Numbered from the stretch's first letter, positions 24,101 to 36,215 are shown. The stretch: DNA of 64,000 bases from Eutreptiella sp. 'Long Island Sound 2002' (GCA_964036045.1 OZ038385.1:34326101-34390100); one strand, 5' to 3'. Notes: generated from the sequence alone by a model not told the origin. Program-made: numbers and translations.

Positions 24101-25933
24101 GCCAGCGTCAATAACAATAGGCTGAACATCAAAAATATATTTCTCACATCATTTCGCCAGAATCGCCCAAGATTTTTGGCCAGAATCGGCCACAAAGGTC
24201 TCTGTTTGCAATACCTTCTGTTGTGCCATGCAACAATTGACCAACCTGCCCACCCCTACACCCCCCGAAGGGCGCCATCCCCGCAGCGCAGCCGGCAGAT
24301 AAGTGGAGTGGATAAGTGCAGCCGCCTTGAAATTGGACAGAGCACACACCTCGACCCCCACTTTTCCCAATGTGCAGCCTCCGGACGGTGATGCGCGGAC
24401 TGTCGCAGGGTCGAACATATCAAAATGCAGCCGCTCCCTCAGGTCACCGATGGGCTGCGGATGCAAATGGGTGACGGCACGTGTGCGTGCATGTGCACCC
24501 AAACCCCACCATCCCTGTCTCGCTCGCTCGTGTACGCGCCACCGCTTGCTCAGTCACACCCTCTACTACTTCAACCCCTGCACCTCTCCTTCCCTGACCC
24601 CATGTTTCCTGCGACTGCGCTCTCAACTCCTCCAGCCATCGTTCAGTCCCTCTGACAACAGCACCAGCTGTCACACGAGCTTTCACACCAGCTTTCACAC
24701 CAGCTTTCAGAAACCACTCTTGCCACTATCCCCACAAATGGGTTCACAGGAATATGATATTGGCACGGCTATCACAACAATACGGTCCCCGCTCATTGTG
24801 GTTAACTGTTTGCTGTCCAAATAGGATGCTGGCAATCCATTGTCTAAGATTGCCAGCACGATTCTCGCTTTTGAACCCAGCGTCGTGAACCTTTCTTGGC
24901 CCAACTTCTGCTGGAGGAGGTGGATCTAGAATCCGGTCAAGAGGAGATGTCCTCTACTGGCAAACCCGTTTTCCACATGCAATGTGCATGTTCTATGTCT
25001 ACAGGGTGTGGTGAGGGACGTCCAATCTCTAAACACTCGCCCAAAAATATACCTATGGTGAGCCCACTGTGATATAATGGGCAACGGTGACAACGCGCTG
25101 TTGGCATGCAACGGCGGTGGCAATACGCAGTCACACAATCACCCCCCGGTGGCAAATTGTGGGGCAGCAGGTGCATGTGCACGAAAGCGAGGGGGTGTGC
25201 CGGCGTCCTCACGCTGTTGTGTGGTGTGCGGGTGTGCGCGTGCCGGTGTCTCGTCGTCGCCTTTCCTGGCTGGGGCTCTGCCTTGGACAGTTCCTGGTCC
25301 TTGTGGTTGGCTGTCCCCGTGCCACTCCTGGCTCTCGGGTCGACGGCCATTCCTGGCCTCGGTGCCCGCCTCTCCTGGCGTGCAGTGCCTGTGTGCTGAG
25401 GTTTGAAGTGAATCCCGCCAGCCTTTGTGCACGTGGCCCAGACCCCTCTTACAAACCAGTGCACCGGAAGCAGCCCCGCCTCCCTGCAGCTCCTTGGCGG
25501 CCGATTCGGCCCCGCAGGACTGTGCCCGGGGCAAGCACATGAGCTGCTGTTGCCTGGACCGTACAGAAAGCGCCGGGCGAGCAGCGGCTGCCGTGGCGTA
25601 CTCGTTGACTGGGCCGTGAAGCATCAGCCGCTGTCGCCTTGAGGCTTGATCATCGACCGCCGGCAGGTCAACGCCAAGCGTTGGCCATTCGCCAGCTGTG
25701 TGTCCGGACCCGCCGCTAGCCACCGGCACATACTGCTGCAGATGGGCTGTCAACCTGCGGCCCTCGGTCACACCTACCACTCGCACGCGGAGGCCACTGC
25801 CACGATGGCGACAACGGTGCAGGGCGGAATCAATTTGTTGGTGAAGGTTGCTAGTCTGGCGCTCCGTGGTCGCAAAATCCCACGTCTTTTCGTCTGAGCC
25901 ATGGGACTTGCGCCCTGCCCCCCAAATATCTGG
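20185..25933 (-). CDS. BAR-type gene, 3' part (exons 5-9)
   Basis: Minus-strand exons continue the gene described at 26494-33123, nearly all in phase 0. They are 25933-25778 (52 codons, PDIWGAG..), 24454-24350 (35 codons, PIGDLRERLHFDMFDP..), 22521-22090 (144 codons, EMSSFWSHFLDV.. to ..NTTQ), 20524-20336 (YVKEQVLRFVGLHP..) and 20303-20185 (PGERTGVTVHS..). Exons 5, 6 and 7 have clear CAG acceptors and GT donors. The 144-codon exon is Leu/Ala-rich and helical, with HPLFLGMYFWETYFLV at its end. The last two exons need a 32-nt intron between them and are less certain. I do not recognise this part: it holds no visible PH, SH3, RhoGAP or ArfGAP motif. The stop codon was not found. A terminal exon at 15757-15548 is possible. 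Confidence 0.55.
20826..21488 (+). repeat. (CCR)n trinucleotide tract
   Basis: About 660 bp. The left part mixes CCG and CCA with rare CTGCA and CAG breaks. From about 21097 to 21488 it is pure CCA, about 130 copies. All frames are open (poly-Pro, His, Thr or Gly), so the long ORFs here are not evidence of a protein. It lies downstream of the last exons placed in the 20.2-33.1 kb gene. Confidence 0.98.
21763..21990 (+). repeat. CTCA, CCA and CRTC microsatellites in series
   Basis: (CTCA)n at 21763-21786 runs directly into (CCA)45 at 21786-21921, then (CATC)n/(CGTC)n at 21939-21990. It lies in the intron just 3' of the 22521-22090 exon. Confidence 0.95.
22530..24349 (-). other. Intron sequence with CGTCGG-rich segments
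   Basis: No coding exon recognised. Segment 22660-23300 is rich in (C)CGTCGGT and its complement (for example 22725, 23063, 23169, 23248). A similar stretch is at 26880-26945. No clean tandem period. Confidence 0.4.
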
Positions 25934-26493
25934 CTGAAAGTCTAGAGGGCAAGGATGTGTGTGTACGGGGGGGATGGGGGGGGATGAGATAGAGGCTGCA
26001 CAGTCAGGCATTCCCATGACTGTGAAGTTTGGAGGGTGCTCATCATGACCGATATTTTGCTTCACCACCGGGGGGTGATCTTGCAGACCCACCCGCCCAG
26101 GCCAAACCACCCACCCCAACCCCAAGACATGTTCCTCTGGGGCAAATTGAAACTTTGAATACAGAGCCACAAATTAGAGGCCCATTTTCAGTACACAATT
26201 TTTTTGCCTTATACCACGGGAGGGTCGGCCACACACGAAGCAAAGCCCTCGGCGGCATCGTCCACAACTCCAACGGGGCGGGGGCGGAGGTGGAGGCGGG
26301 AGCAGGGCAGGTGTGGGGCTGGAGGGGGGGGGGGGGGGATTGCACACTTGAGACCCCGTTCCACGGTGCCCTGCACCGCGCACACACTTCACACTGTCAC
26401 CGCGCACACACTCAAGTCCGGCCCTGCCCACACCTGCCTCACCTCCGTAGACCCAATTCAGGCCCCTCGACTTCACACCACCCGACCCGGGAC

Positions 26494-29400
26494 CTGTCGA
26501 CACGCAATGACGAATGCCTGCAAATCCACGGACACGTCCACAGCCCTCACTTCATCCTTGAGCTTCCTGGTGCGGAGCTGCATCTCGGTGCACATTTGAT
26601 CATAGAGATCCAGCCATTCCAGCAACGATTGCTGCACCATTTCCAGGGCACAGCGGTCGTTCGCCTCCATGGCCTAGAAAGTGATTGCGCAGGGTCATGG
26701 CACACTGGGGGCAGGCCAGGGGTTGCAGCACAACGGTGGACGGGAGGCACGTATCCCAAGTCGGTTCAGGGGGTCTGTAGAGAACACTTGGGGCTGGCGG
26801 CAGGCTCCAGGCCTGTCTTGAGTGCCAAAAAACCTTTTCCGGCCTCCGGTACGCTTGTACCTCAGCAAAGCGCCAGCCGACGAGTATCTGCCGTCGGCTA
26901 CGGGCCAACTGGCGTCGGTCAGGCACCAACCGCCGTCGATGAACCGGACCCTGCCATGGACACAGGCTCCGAAATAAAAAGAAGGGGAAGATATACGTCA
27001 TCCTAAAGGGCAGCCCTGGTGGAGTCTCGCCGGAGGATGGACCTGTGCGTAGAGGTGCGGTTTGTGAAGGAGTACTTCAACATGAGCATACGGAACCATA
27101 GGGCGAGTGACGGACAACGGTGGGAGGAAGAGAGGAAGTGAGGGGGCGGAAGCCCAGAATTGGAGCGCAGTGCCTTCCTTGGGGTACCTGGATGTGCGTG
27201 CAGGGCATTCCAGTGAAGGGGGCTTGAGGCAGGCAAGGCGGGTCCCATGCCCAACGTGTGCGCACAGGCGGTGGCACAATAAGTGACATTTTGTGTAGTA
27301 AAGGATCTCGTCAGGGCAGACTGGGATGGCTTCAGGGGGTTGGTTGATTTGGGGGTGCCCAGAGGGCCAATTTCGGCCGATTTCGGGCGCCGGGACGGCC
27401 GATTTTCGCCAATTTTTGAACATTTTTGGGGCGCCGAGACGCCCGATTTTGGTCAAACGTGGACCGCCGAGTCGGCCCATTTCGGCCGACTCGGGGGCGC
27501 CAAAACGGTCGATTTTGGTCGATTTGGGGGCGCCCAGAGGGCCAATTTCGGTCAATTTCGGGCCGCCGAGTCGGCCAAATTCGGCCGATTTTGGCCATTT
27601 TTGAGGCGCTGAGACGCCCGATTCGGGTCAAATGAGGACCGCCGAGTCAGCCCATTTTGGTCGACTTGGGGGCGCCAAAACGGTCGATTTTGGTCGATTT
27701 GGGGGCGCCCAGAGGGCCAGTTTCGGTCAATTTCGGGCCGCCGAGTCGGCCAAATTCGGCAGCATCAGGCGCAGAGGAGTGTGGGGAGGAGCCTTGGAGG
27801 AATATGAAGTAGACATAGAGGGCGCAGGGGGGGGGGGGGGCAGCGGAGTTCCAATAAAGGCCGGCACACCCGCATCAGATCCTGCAGCCCGGTGTCATAC
27901 GACGTCGAAGCGAAGGTTTTGCATTTCTCCAGCATGTCTGCGTACTCCGACGACCTCTTCCTCATTTCTTGGTCTGCAGCTTTGCTCCCATACTGGTCCT
28001 GCAGGTCGTGGGCCTTAGTTGCTGCCTTGTGATACTTGGCCTTGCACCTGCGGCCAAAGAAGTAGTCTCGATCTTACCGCCTCGCATTGACGACAGGTGA
28101 TCAGCCTGAATGGTGTTACAGCGCATCTGTCCTCCAATAGGCAAATATGGATATGGATGTGGAACCCATGGCAACAGCCTGTGTATTTACATCATCCTGC
28201 AGGGAGGTTGCACTGTTCTACATGTGCAAGGGATCCTAGCTTCGCCTAAGCGCTTTGGAAAAGGGTCGATCCATCAACCCCTCGGAAGGTCTGCCCCCAA
28301 AAAAAACTTCGGCAACGGGTGTAATGGCACGCTGAAACATGACGGGTTTGAGTTGAAATTGCTTGTTCTTTGACGGACAGAAGTGAACTCCCAACCGCAC
28401 TGAAAAGGTGTCGTAGGCGCTGTATTGCCAAGAGAAAAAAAGAAGTCTGCTGACCTAGCACTTGATAACGATGCCTAAGAGCATTGCCGCATCACGAGAT
28501 CACTGCAGAGTGCATTAGAGAGGGATTTCGCGCGATCTCCTACCGCCGCGTTATCACATCTCACAGGTTCCAGCAAAGCCTGCCCCGAACAACCATATTC
28601 ACACACAGATGCCACCATCTTGCTCCTGTCACCAGACCACTCCGGTCCTTGTGTGCTTTTCCTCACCTGGTGTAAGACGGCATTTCTGCAATAGTGGTCG
28701 GTGTAGAACCCGCAGGGACAGAACCTGGTTAGATCGGGTGAGCATTCCGAAAATGCTCACACTGCACCACGTACATTACAATAAAGCACATGGCATGACA
28801 TTACGTCGCATTACATTGCACTGCATTGCATTGTATGCCATTACATTGGGCATCGTCTTTAATTGGGTTTCAGATGACCACGGCACGTACAGGGACAGAG
28901 AGGGGCGTACCTAGGACAGGGGCGCGCGCAAACTAACGCAATGCATGGATGAACAATGCTTTATGAATTTTGGCAAACTCCGTGAAACACTGCAGCAAAC
29001 AGCCAGGTGTCAGGGGGATTGGGTTCCTCCACAACGTGCCATGCTGCCATCAGTGAAGCCTCCTCGTCGTGGCACATCAGTCTTTCCAGCTGATCCCCAG
29101 GATAGGCGTAGAGGGGCTCGGAATGATGGCCTCGCATGCTGCGAAGGAGCACAGCTCGATTCTGTGCCCAGCTGCAGGTTCAAAATTTGTGTTTGGCTGG
29201 CACTGCCTAAAGCTGCCAGGTGTGCATGGATAAACCATGCCTTGTGCTTGTTGCTCGGCAATCCGGTGCATGTGCAGTCGATTAGTGGCCCATGACGAAC
29301 CCCTATGCCCTGGTCACATGGGGAAGGAAGGATGCAGGGGGTGCCTGCAAACAGAGTCGGTAGCCCAGATGATGAGAACCGCAAAACCACAAAACAATGG

Positions 29401-32400
29401 CACCAAAACGTTATGCGGGCACCAGAAAAGCTCCTGCATCACGCACGCACACACGCACTAACATCTGCACCTGTCCAGCCCACCCACCAACTCTTCCTTT
29501 TGGGTCTCCAGTTTGTGCAGCTCGGTCACCAAGAACTCCGAATGGGTCTGTAACATCCGCTGCGTGGGAGCCAACCTGTAGAATGGGACCCTCATCAGCA
29601 CGATGGACAGTGGTGCAGCAGCAGCAGCAGCAAGCACATAAAAAAAAGAGTTTGCATGGAGAGGGGTGCTTCAACACCACTACTTTACCACCACTGTTAA
29701 ACGTGCAGTTCCAGACTAACCTAGAGCAAGCAAGCAAGCAACCTAGACGAACCTAACCCAGGGTTTTGCACCACTTGAACGAGTTCCTGCCATGCAACGT
29801 CCCTTGAAAATCTCGCCACAGAATTCATCATTTTCCATGCTGGTGTACAATCAGGATCTGGAGTGGACGAGTAAAACTCAGCAACAGAAAAATGAAACAG
29901 GGTTTTCGGAATCAGTGTATTCAGCGAAAAATGCTGTTGTCTACCCATGGTGCAAAAAACCAGGGGTTCGAGAATTCCATCACTGCTGTCTAGGCCCCCA
30001 TGCTGAAGAAATTCTCCTTCTCTGCACTATCCCTCTTGGATTTTTTTTTCGTGCACACATATGATATGTGTATCTTACGGAGCGAAGGTCATGCATTCTT
30101 GGCAGGTAACTCTGTGTTGACAGCTTGTAGAAGGCAAGGGATGACCTTTTCCAAAAAAGAGACCCTGGACGTAGTTGAAAGGTAATTTGTGCACCACACA
30201 TTGTTGAAACATTGGTGTTGTGATACACTCAGGCCAATTAATGTAGGCCAGAAGGGTTTTGGGATACGGCCTATGTATTGTTATTTGAGTGCTTTTTTGT
30301 TTTGGCAAATTTTGCCAGAGAACATCCTACTCCAATGCACCGTGGCTGTTTTGTCCTTGCAAATGCGGCATTGGGAAAATTACATTCGCTAATTCTCCAT
30401 GAGAGGGTTTATGCAGTGCGTTTGTATTCTACTACTGTTTGTTCCTTTTTGTGTTCAAGACATGCAAAGATGCCCACCACAGGGCATGTTGATGGGTTGG
30501 TTGGTCAAAAAAGGGAAACGAAATGTTTTGACGCTTTTTGTGTCTTTTGTGTGCTTTTTCTTGTGTTTTTTTTGGGGGGGGGGGCTTTATCTCCTGAAAT
30601 GTGCTTTTTGAACGGTTTTGGGTCGCAAACGGGGTGGGGCTGAGTGTATGGTGTTCAAGCAAAAAGGTGTCTGCATGGGGCAATAGGCAGTACTGGGATT
30701 CGTGTGCAAGCTTGATTCCCACAGAGTAGAACAACTTAAAATTGCGGGTACCAAACAACAACAATGCCTCCCACTACCATAAAGTATGCGTGTTCGGTAT
30801 GGTGCTGTACGAAACGTGTGCACAGCACGAAAAATTCCACACTTTGTATTGCCCAGGTGTGCCTTGTGGTGGATTTCCTACCGGTTAGAGGGAGTTGCTG
30901 CACAGCACATGCACATTGCATGCCATTTCCCCTCTAGGGTTGGTTGCCCAAGGCACCCATGCACCCAGCATGCTACTGTTGTGCAAGTGCACTAGACGGT
31001 AGTCCCAAGCTTATTCTCTTCAGACAGGCCCCAAAGACACACCAGATAATTGCCACCCTTGTAGCCAGATCGATTCCAAAACCACCCTACGAAGGACACA
31101 ACACAACACCAAAACTGCCAATTCAAATTGCACAACAACCGTGATGTTCATTGTGCTTCATAAATAGTACTTCGTTTTGTATATCAGGCCTTGTCTGCCA
31201 CCAAAAGCACCAACTTGTGTTTATCAAACGCCTCTGCCAAAGTCTAATCATTATTCCTTTCCATATTGGAAAAGTCCTGACGACGTGGCAACTGAGTAGT
31301 ACTGCAATGATTCATCGCCAAAATGTTTATGCACTGACAGTCAAAAAAGATAGAGACAAATTGCACCAAGAGCGGCATAGATCACGACGCAGCAAAAGCA
31401 CGAAAAGTCCACATGCTGTAGCTGGAGTCCATCAGGTTCCGTCAGCCCACGGTGCTTACTTGGCTGGCGGCAAATCTTCTTCAGCACAGCTTCTTGTACC
31501 TCAACTGGACTCAGCATAAAAATGCCAAAATTCACAGGGGCATGGTCATAAATTGTCAACCACACTGCAGAATAGCGGAAACATGGTGGACAACAAAGGG
31601 AAAAGCAGAGGCTGAGAAACTAAAATAATCATAGGGAAGACATTGGCGTACATGCATTAGCGAGGGGTTCAGCAGTGTTGCAGTGATAGCAATACGCGCG
31701 ATCATGCAAAAAACGATCTTGGCATACCATTATGAACGGCATCAAATGTAGCAATAAGGGAAAAAACACATACTTGACATTGGGGGGAGGCAAAAAAAAA
31801 AGATGAGGATACAAAACACAGTGATCATGTCGTACACCAGCATGGTATATATTGTGGCTGAACAAATAAACAGTTTTGTGCCCAACGTTGCAAGGGTCAA
31901 TAGATTGTACAACATTCAATTTCTGGACATCACCAAATTGTGGTGATTTAACACAAAGCAGATAATATCAACCTCATTCCCACCATCATCCGGCATGGCA
32001 GCTGTGCTGGTTGCATCACCAATGGTCCACACATGAGGGGGAACATAGTCGAATGGACATTTTCAAGTTGACATTGTCAGGTTGGCTGAGTGGCTGGGAG
32101 ACTAACAGTATACTTGCATCTTTGCATTGTGCCATTTAATTTGCGGACCGGTTCCAGAAATTCCTGGTGGACAGTGCTGTAGAACTAGGTCTACCATGAA
32201 GCATTTGAATTTGTGCTGTGGGTGTCACATGCAGATCATGTGGAGACAGATTTTATAGGGTGTGGGAGCACAAAAGCGTGTGCATCCCTATTCTCATTGG
32301 TTTCGCAATCCAAGGAACTCTCAAGTGCCTTCCAACTGTGGTCCTTGCTGTGCTAGGTGCCCTGAAAATTGATGCTGTGGTGTGGGGGGATCTCAGTGAC

Positions 32401-33123
32401 TGATAGTTTCAACAGAGACACGGCCCTTGCGATATCCCCCGGGGGGCGACTACAACTGGTCCTGATGCGACACCCCCCCCCCAGCTATCTGTCAAAATTT
32501 GCGGGGGGGGGGGGGGGTTGGGGCGGGGGGGGGAGTTGGGGCGGGGGGGGGGGGGGTCGGCGGTAGGGTGGGGGGGGGGGTATTGGCAGCTTGACCGGGG
32601 GGTGGGGGGGCTGTGCGCAAACGACTACTATCACATGCATACCTCAAGGGGGTGTCTGGGGGCATGGGGGTATAGAGGTATGTATGCGATAATAGCGATA
32701 TCTTGTCTTTGCCAGGAAGAAAGTCTTAAGGGTCTTAAGGACTAAAGGCATAGTACCCCTCTCAACTGAGCATGAGACAAAAATTTGGCGCCGTTAGCGC
32801 CATGGCCCCCACACCGCAATCTTTCAAAACTCGGGGGGGGGGGGGGAGGGGGGGGGGCCGGGGGGTGTCGCACACAAGGACCGGGCCCGGCCGCCCTCCA
32901 GGGGCAATATTAGACACTACAGATTGGGGAGAGACTTGGCCTGGACATGGTTCTCTATTGCGGCCTGCATCTTGCGGTACCAGTCCTCTTGAAGAAGTAG
33001 CAGCGCCTGCATTTGAGGGAAGATGTCCGCAAGAGCGAGGGTTCCACAGAAGTCGTAATTGGCCATGGCCCCTGCCATGCGGATGAAGCAGTTTGCATGC
33101 TGTTCAAAGGCCTCCTTGTGCAC
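26494..33123 (-). CDS. BAR/F-BAR-like domain gene, 5' part (exons 1-4)
   Basis: Four minus-strand exons join in phase. They are 33123-32936 (acceptor TTTCAG, begins VHKEAFEQHAN), 29575-29471 (LAPTQRMLQTHSEF..), 28047-27870 (CKAKYHKAATKAHDL..) and 26673-26494 (AMEANDRCAL..). Phases are 0/2, 2/2, 2/0 and 0/0, so two codons are split exactly across borders. The product of about 215 residues is almost all helix, with coiled-coil spacing, a basic CKAKYHKA segment and a central acidic/basic heptad pattern. This is the layout of a BAR or F-BAR dimer that binds and bends membranes. Known family members act in endocytosis and at actin-membrane sites. The true 5' end lies upstream of 33.1 kb and was not found. 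The introns carry R-type repeats, the 175-bp repeat (27.3-27.8 kb) and other exon-like frames. Alternatives: another coiled-coil family such as TRIM or septin-associated proteins. Confidence 0.6.
27340..27760 (+). repeat. 175-bp tandem repeat of ~35-bp GCCGA modules
   Basis: CCCAGAGGGCC recurs at 27358, 27533 and 27708, exactly 175 bp apart. Inside each unit, modules such as GCCGAGTCGGCC(A/C)A and CGGTCGATTTTGGTCGATTT repeat about every 35 bp. Frames on both strands stay open (FGRFGGAQRA-like and RPEIDRNWPS-like peptides). It lies in the intron between BAR exons 3 and 4. Confidence 0.85.
28961..29138 (-). CDS. Exon-like frame inside a BAR-gene intron
   Basis: After a strong acceptor (CCTTCGCAG) the minus strand reads MRGHHSEPLYAYPGDQ, then ERLMCHDEEASLMAAWHVVEE, and ends at a stop after HGVCQNS. 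The composition is clearly protein-like. It starts with one base that would complete the split codon of BAR exon 2, so it may be an alternative exon giving a shorter product. Otherwise it belongs to an interleaved gene. Family not recognised. Confidence 0.4.
30079..30185 (-). CDS. Exon-like frame with good donor
   Basis: The frame ITFQLRPGSLFWKRSSLAFY..MHDLRS ends at a near-perfect donor (CC|GTAAGAT, boundary 30079). The 5' border is unclear and the start given is approximate. It lies within intron 1-2 of the BAR-type gene, in an AT-richer segment. Function unknown. Confidence 0.25.
31460..31564 (-). CDS. Exon-like frame, AT-rich block
   Basis: A CTGCAG acceptor and an AA|GTAAGC donor bound 105 bp reading WLTIYDHAPVNFGIFM..EAVLKKICRQP. 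Both splice sites are strong. It needs phase 1, which fits neither flanking BAR exon, so it suggests a second gene or a gene fragment lying in BAR intron 1. Not recognised. Confidence 0.4.
31774..31922 (-). CDS. Exon-like frame, AT-rich block
   Basis: A GTCCAG acceptor and an AA|GTATGT donor bound a frame reading KLNVVQSIDPCNVGHKTVYL.. to ..FFLPPPNVK. It ends in phase 2 and does not join directly to 31564-31460, so an exon is missing between them or one border is wrong. Confidence 0.35.
32083..32165 (+). other. Weak tRNA-like (Leu/Ser type) segment
   Basis: TGGCTGAGTGG at 32083-32093 is a perfect A-box match, followed by sequence resembling a type-II tRNA D arm. The expected B box is replaced by GGTTCCAGAAA. 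Possibly a decayed tRNA-derived element. Confidence 0.25.
32500..32600 (+). repeat. Dense poly-G cluster
   Basis: At least five G-runs of 9-14 bases lie within 100 bp, separated by TT, C, AGTT or TC. It would be a strong G-quadruplex former. It lies near the 3' end of BAR exon 1, inside its intron. Confidence 0.85.
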
Positions 33124-33129
33124 CTGAAA

Positions 33130-34029
33130 TTGGGGAGGCAAATATGCATTGCCAACCCATTGCTGGCCAACTCATATGCAGCAAGGGAGGCAGTTGTACT
33201 GACTGAGTCAGACCTTAGCTTGATCATCCACTCAGTATCGCATCCCACTCGGTGGCCAGACCCTAACTGACAGCAGTTCAAGGCTTACCGAAAATGGTTG
33301 GCCGGCAGTTGGACGGGAATCAGGGGAAGCTCTCAGGGTACTCCAGGGTGTTGACGGGGAACAAATGTGTGTGCCCCTAGGGACCGCCTGACTCAGACAC
33401 CATCTACTCACTCACTCACCCCAATTGTCTAAGATACGAATTCACATGGTCAGTGTGCAAGTATGTATCTTTGAGGACAATGTGACACCACTTGCCCCCA
33501 CCCACCTGTGGTCCAACCGTGGGGGTCTAGGTTGGACCCAGGGTCCCCCCGATTTTGTACCCGAGGAATGCGTGCAGCACATTCAGGCAAGTTCAGTCGA
33601 TCTAGGGCACACCAGGGACAATGTTTTGGCCATATCCCTGGTGCACAGCAAAAGGAGTCAAATAACCCCCCCCCCCCCTTAATAATGCCCCCCTTGGCCA
33701 GCCAGCCAACCCTGATGTATTTATGCCCCCGGGGAGATTAATGGGGGAGGGTGTTTAGTGCACATAGGTGAATCACCAAAAATGTCAAAAAGTGCATAAA
33801 GAAGTGGCCAACGTGAGGTCTACAACCATCACAAAGAATCAAGAAGTACAAAGCATATGTCCAAACTATACTTCAAGCAAGTGCAAAAGCCAGAAAATGC
33901 CAACACAAAATTTCGGTAAAACTGATGATATACTGAGTCGTTGGCCCCCTGGTGCCCCCCCCCACCGCCCGCCTCTGGAAAGAAAAATCATACCCCCCTT
34001 GTCCGGAAGCAAGAATCATTGGCGGCGTC
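33130..34029. other. No gene seen
   Basis: Upstream flank of the first BAR exon. I looked for an initiating exon on the minus strand and found none that I can support. Confidence 0.4.
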
Positions 34030-34745
34030 TTTGCACGCGCTGCACGCACACTACACGCCACCTTTAGACCAGTTTCCCCCTGAAGAGCCCCCGGGGACAC
34101 CCCTTCCAAACACCCTTAAAATCAGGTCATCCGGACACCCTGGCTCAAGACAGTTGCAAGCTACCTTCCCTTCACATAAGACATCATGCACAATGGGAAA
34201 AGCCATGAACAAAGATGGTCGCCACCCCGGGTATTGGTTAGGAATATGGGACACCAGATGTCTAGAGACACAGGGGTTTCCATGGCCATGGCTTGGCCAA
34301 GCAACTGAATGGCAGCAAATCAGATTTGAATCAGAGTCATACAACAATATTTGTGTAAAATTTCACACTACCCAAGTTCTGGGGTCGGAGAACTAGCCCT
34401 AACCTGGGTAGAAAATATCCACTTTATTTTCCCAGGTATCCATCTTGCATTGCCGATTCATTAATATGGCTACATCACCCCTGCCTTCTCGGGGTCCATG
34501 GTGGGGAGAAATCAACCTAGAAAAGAGTGGATGTGGTGGAAATGAGCAAAAAAGTGTGAGAAAGAGTGGAAATGGGTGAAACCTGAAATGGGTGAAATCC
34601 AAAAATAACATATTCCCAATGTGGAAGAAGCATCACAACCTACTCTCAAAACACCAATGATGCCCCCAGTATCACAAAGTATGGGTCTCTAGTACGGCTA
34701 GACACCCAAATAGTTGCACTGCGCGCGCACTGCGCTAAGTGCACC
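34030..34745 (+). repeat. Dispersed repeat family R1, copy 2
   Basis: It starts with CACGCGCTGCACGCACACTA, carries the CCTTTAGACCAG and CCTTCCCTTCACATAAGACAT blocks, and later TGGTGGGGAGAAATCAACCTAG and GTGGAAGAAGCATC. It ends with GCACTGCGCGCGCACTGCGC and GTGCACCCCC. Copy 3 shares the same order. Confidence 0.7.
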
Positions 34746-35880
34746 CCCATTACCCGGTGAATGACATTGGGGGGGGGGGGGGCAATAATTTGATTTGGTC
34801 CTGATTCCAACATGTGCTAATGTATCGTGGTTTTCTGAGTTGCTCTACAGCTGTTGTCATGCGGCTGACCCAGCCTCCATGGACTTTAGGGCCCCCATCG
34901 AACTCGTTCCTCCCTGTGTTTCACTGTATGGTAGGGCTCAACCTTTCAATTGTGCTGTTGCGCCCCACATCTCCTTTATCTAAGATGTTGAATAGGATAC
35001 CACTTCCCCTAGAAGGGGTCTAGGTTGGACCCGGAGGGAGTGCCTACACATTGCATATACTGTGACCACAGTGTGTCCCCAGGGTGTATACGATCAAAAT
35101 AATCTTGCACTTGCATGCCCATGGGCTAACACTATAGGGCCAAGGAGCGCCGCAAAAAATGGACAACATCGGAGAATTTAGCGAAAGCCCCGCAGGGAGG
35201 GGCCATGATTGTTCTTTTGTATGAGAGGGGGGGGGGGCTGCAGTGACAGGGGAGAGGGGGGATGATTCTTCCTCGGGGGGGGGGGGGGCATTGACTGGGA
35301 TAGAGATGACCGGTGTGTGGATGGAAGGTGACACGGGGGCGGGGGGGGGGGGGGGGGGTCGTGCATCCTAGACAATCTGTATCTTGGCCACAAGACAGTG
35401 ATGATTGCCACCATCCACATCGTACTGGGTAAATTCTTAGCCTTAGGGGGGCAGGCATTGTTGCTGTCAGCAAACAGTATGTTGACCAACGGGTGGGTGG
35501 GGGCGGGGTGAGTTAATCATTCACTCTCACTGGCTGACTCATTTCCGTGCTCAGTTATGCTCCGCTTGAAGCCACTCTTGCCTTGAACAGAACTTCCGGC
35601 AGGAGTGGGAACAGACCTCGAGCGACCGTACAAACGTCTGAAGTCCAGACTGCACAGCTTTCGCCTGCTGTAGAATTGTTCTCACAGAGCTGCGCACATT
35701 CGGGGGCCCTGGGCCTTCCATGGCACAACAAACTGTGGCAGAGGAAGTGCAAATTTCAGTGGTTTTGGAAGGCGAGATCCCTGGTAGAATGCAACGTACC
35801 ATCTGGGGGCTTTGTGGACGAAACAGCAAAATGCTCAGCCAAAAAGGGTGTTTGCGCACAGCACACACACAGCACAGACA
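34746..35880. other. No gene seen; poly-G runs
   Basis: Long G-runs at 34769, 35226, 35275 and 35340 (interrupted G16+). Short frames near 35550-35820 are not convincing. Confidence 0.45.
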
Positions 35881-35929
35881 CAGCGCGCATCTGTTGGGCC
35901 AAAACGGCCGAAAAAACAAAAGGGCAGCG

Positions 35930-36215
35930 GCCCAAAATGGACAAAACAGCCGGAAATAATAACAATGCAGCCGCCAGAAAATGGTCAAAACGGCCGAAAA
36001 TGATAAAAATGCAACCGCCCGAAAATGGCCAAAACAGCCGAAAATAATAAACATGCAGCCGCCCAAAAATGGCCAATACGGCGGAAAATAATATAAATGT
36101 AGCCGCCAGAAAACGGCCAAAACAGCCGAGAACAATAAAAATGCAGCCCCCCGAAAATGTCCCACACGGCCGAAAATAATAAAAATGCAGCCAACCTAAA
36201 ATGGCCAAAATAGCC
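35930..36215 (+). repeat. 44-bp tandem repeat
   Basis: The GCAGCCGCC core recurs at 35967, 36011, 36055, 36099, 36143 and 36187, exactly 44 bp apart, with AAAATGGCCAAAACAGCCGA between cores. One further partial unit is at 36590-36640. It is open in several frames on both strands, so the apparent ORFs are not genes. Confidence 0.9.

Noticed and set aside
28475-28666. Minus frame with a good donor (CCT|GTGAGA)
   Set aside because: The exon would be only about 60 bp and does not fit the phase of the neighbouring exons.
35551-36165. 204-codon minus ORF over the 44-bp repeat
   Set aside because: Its content follows the repeat period, and other frames are equally open.
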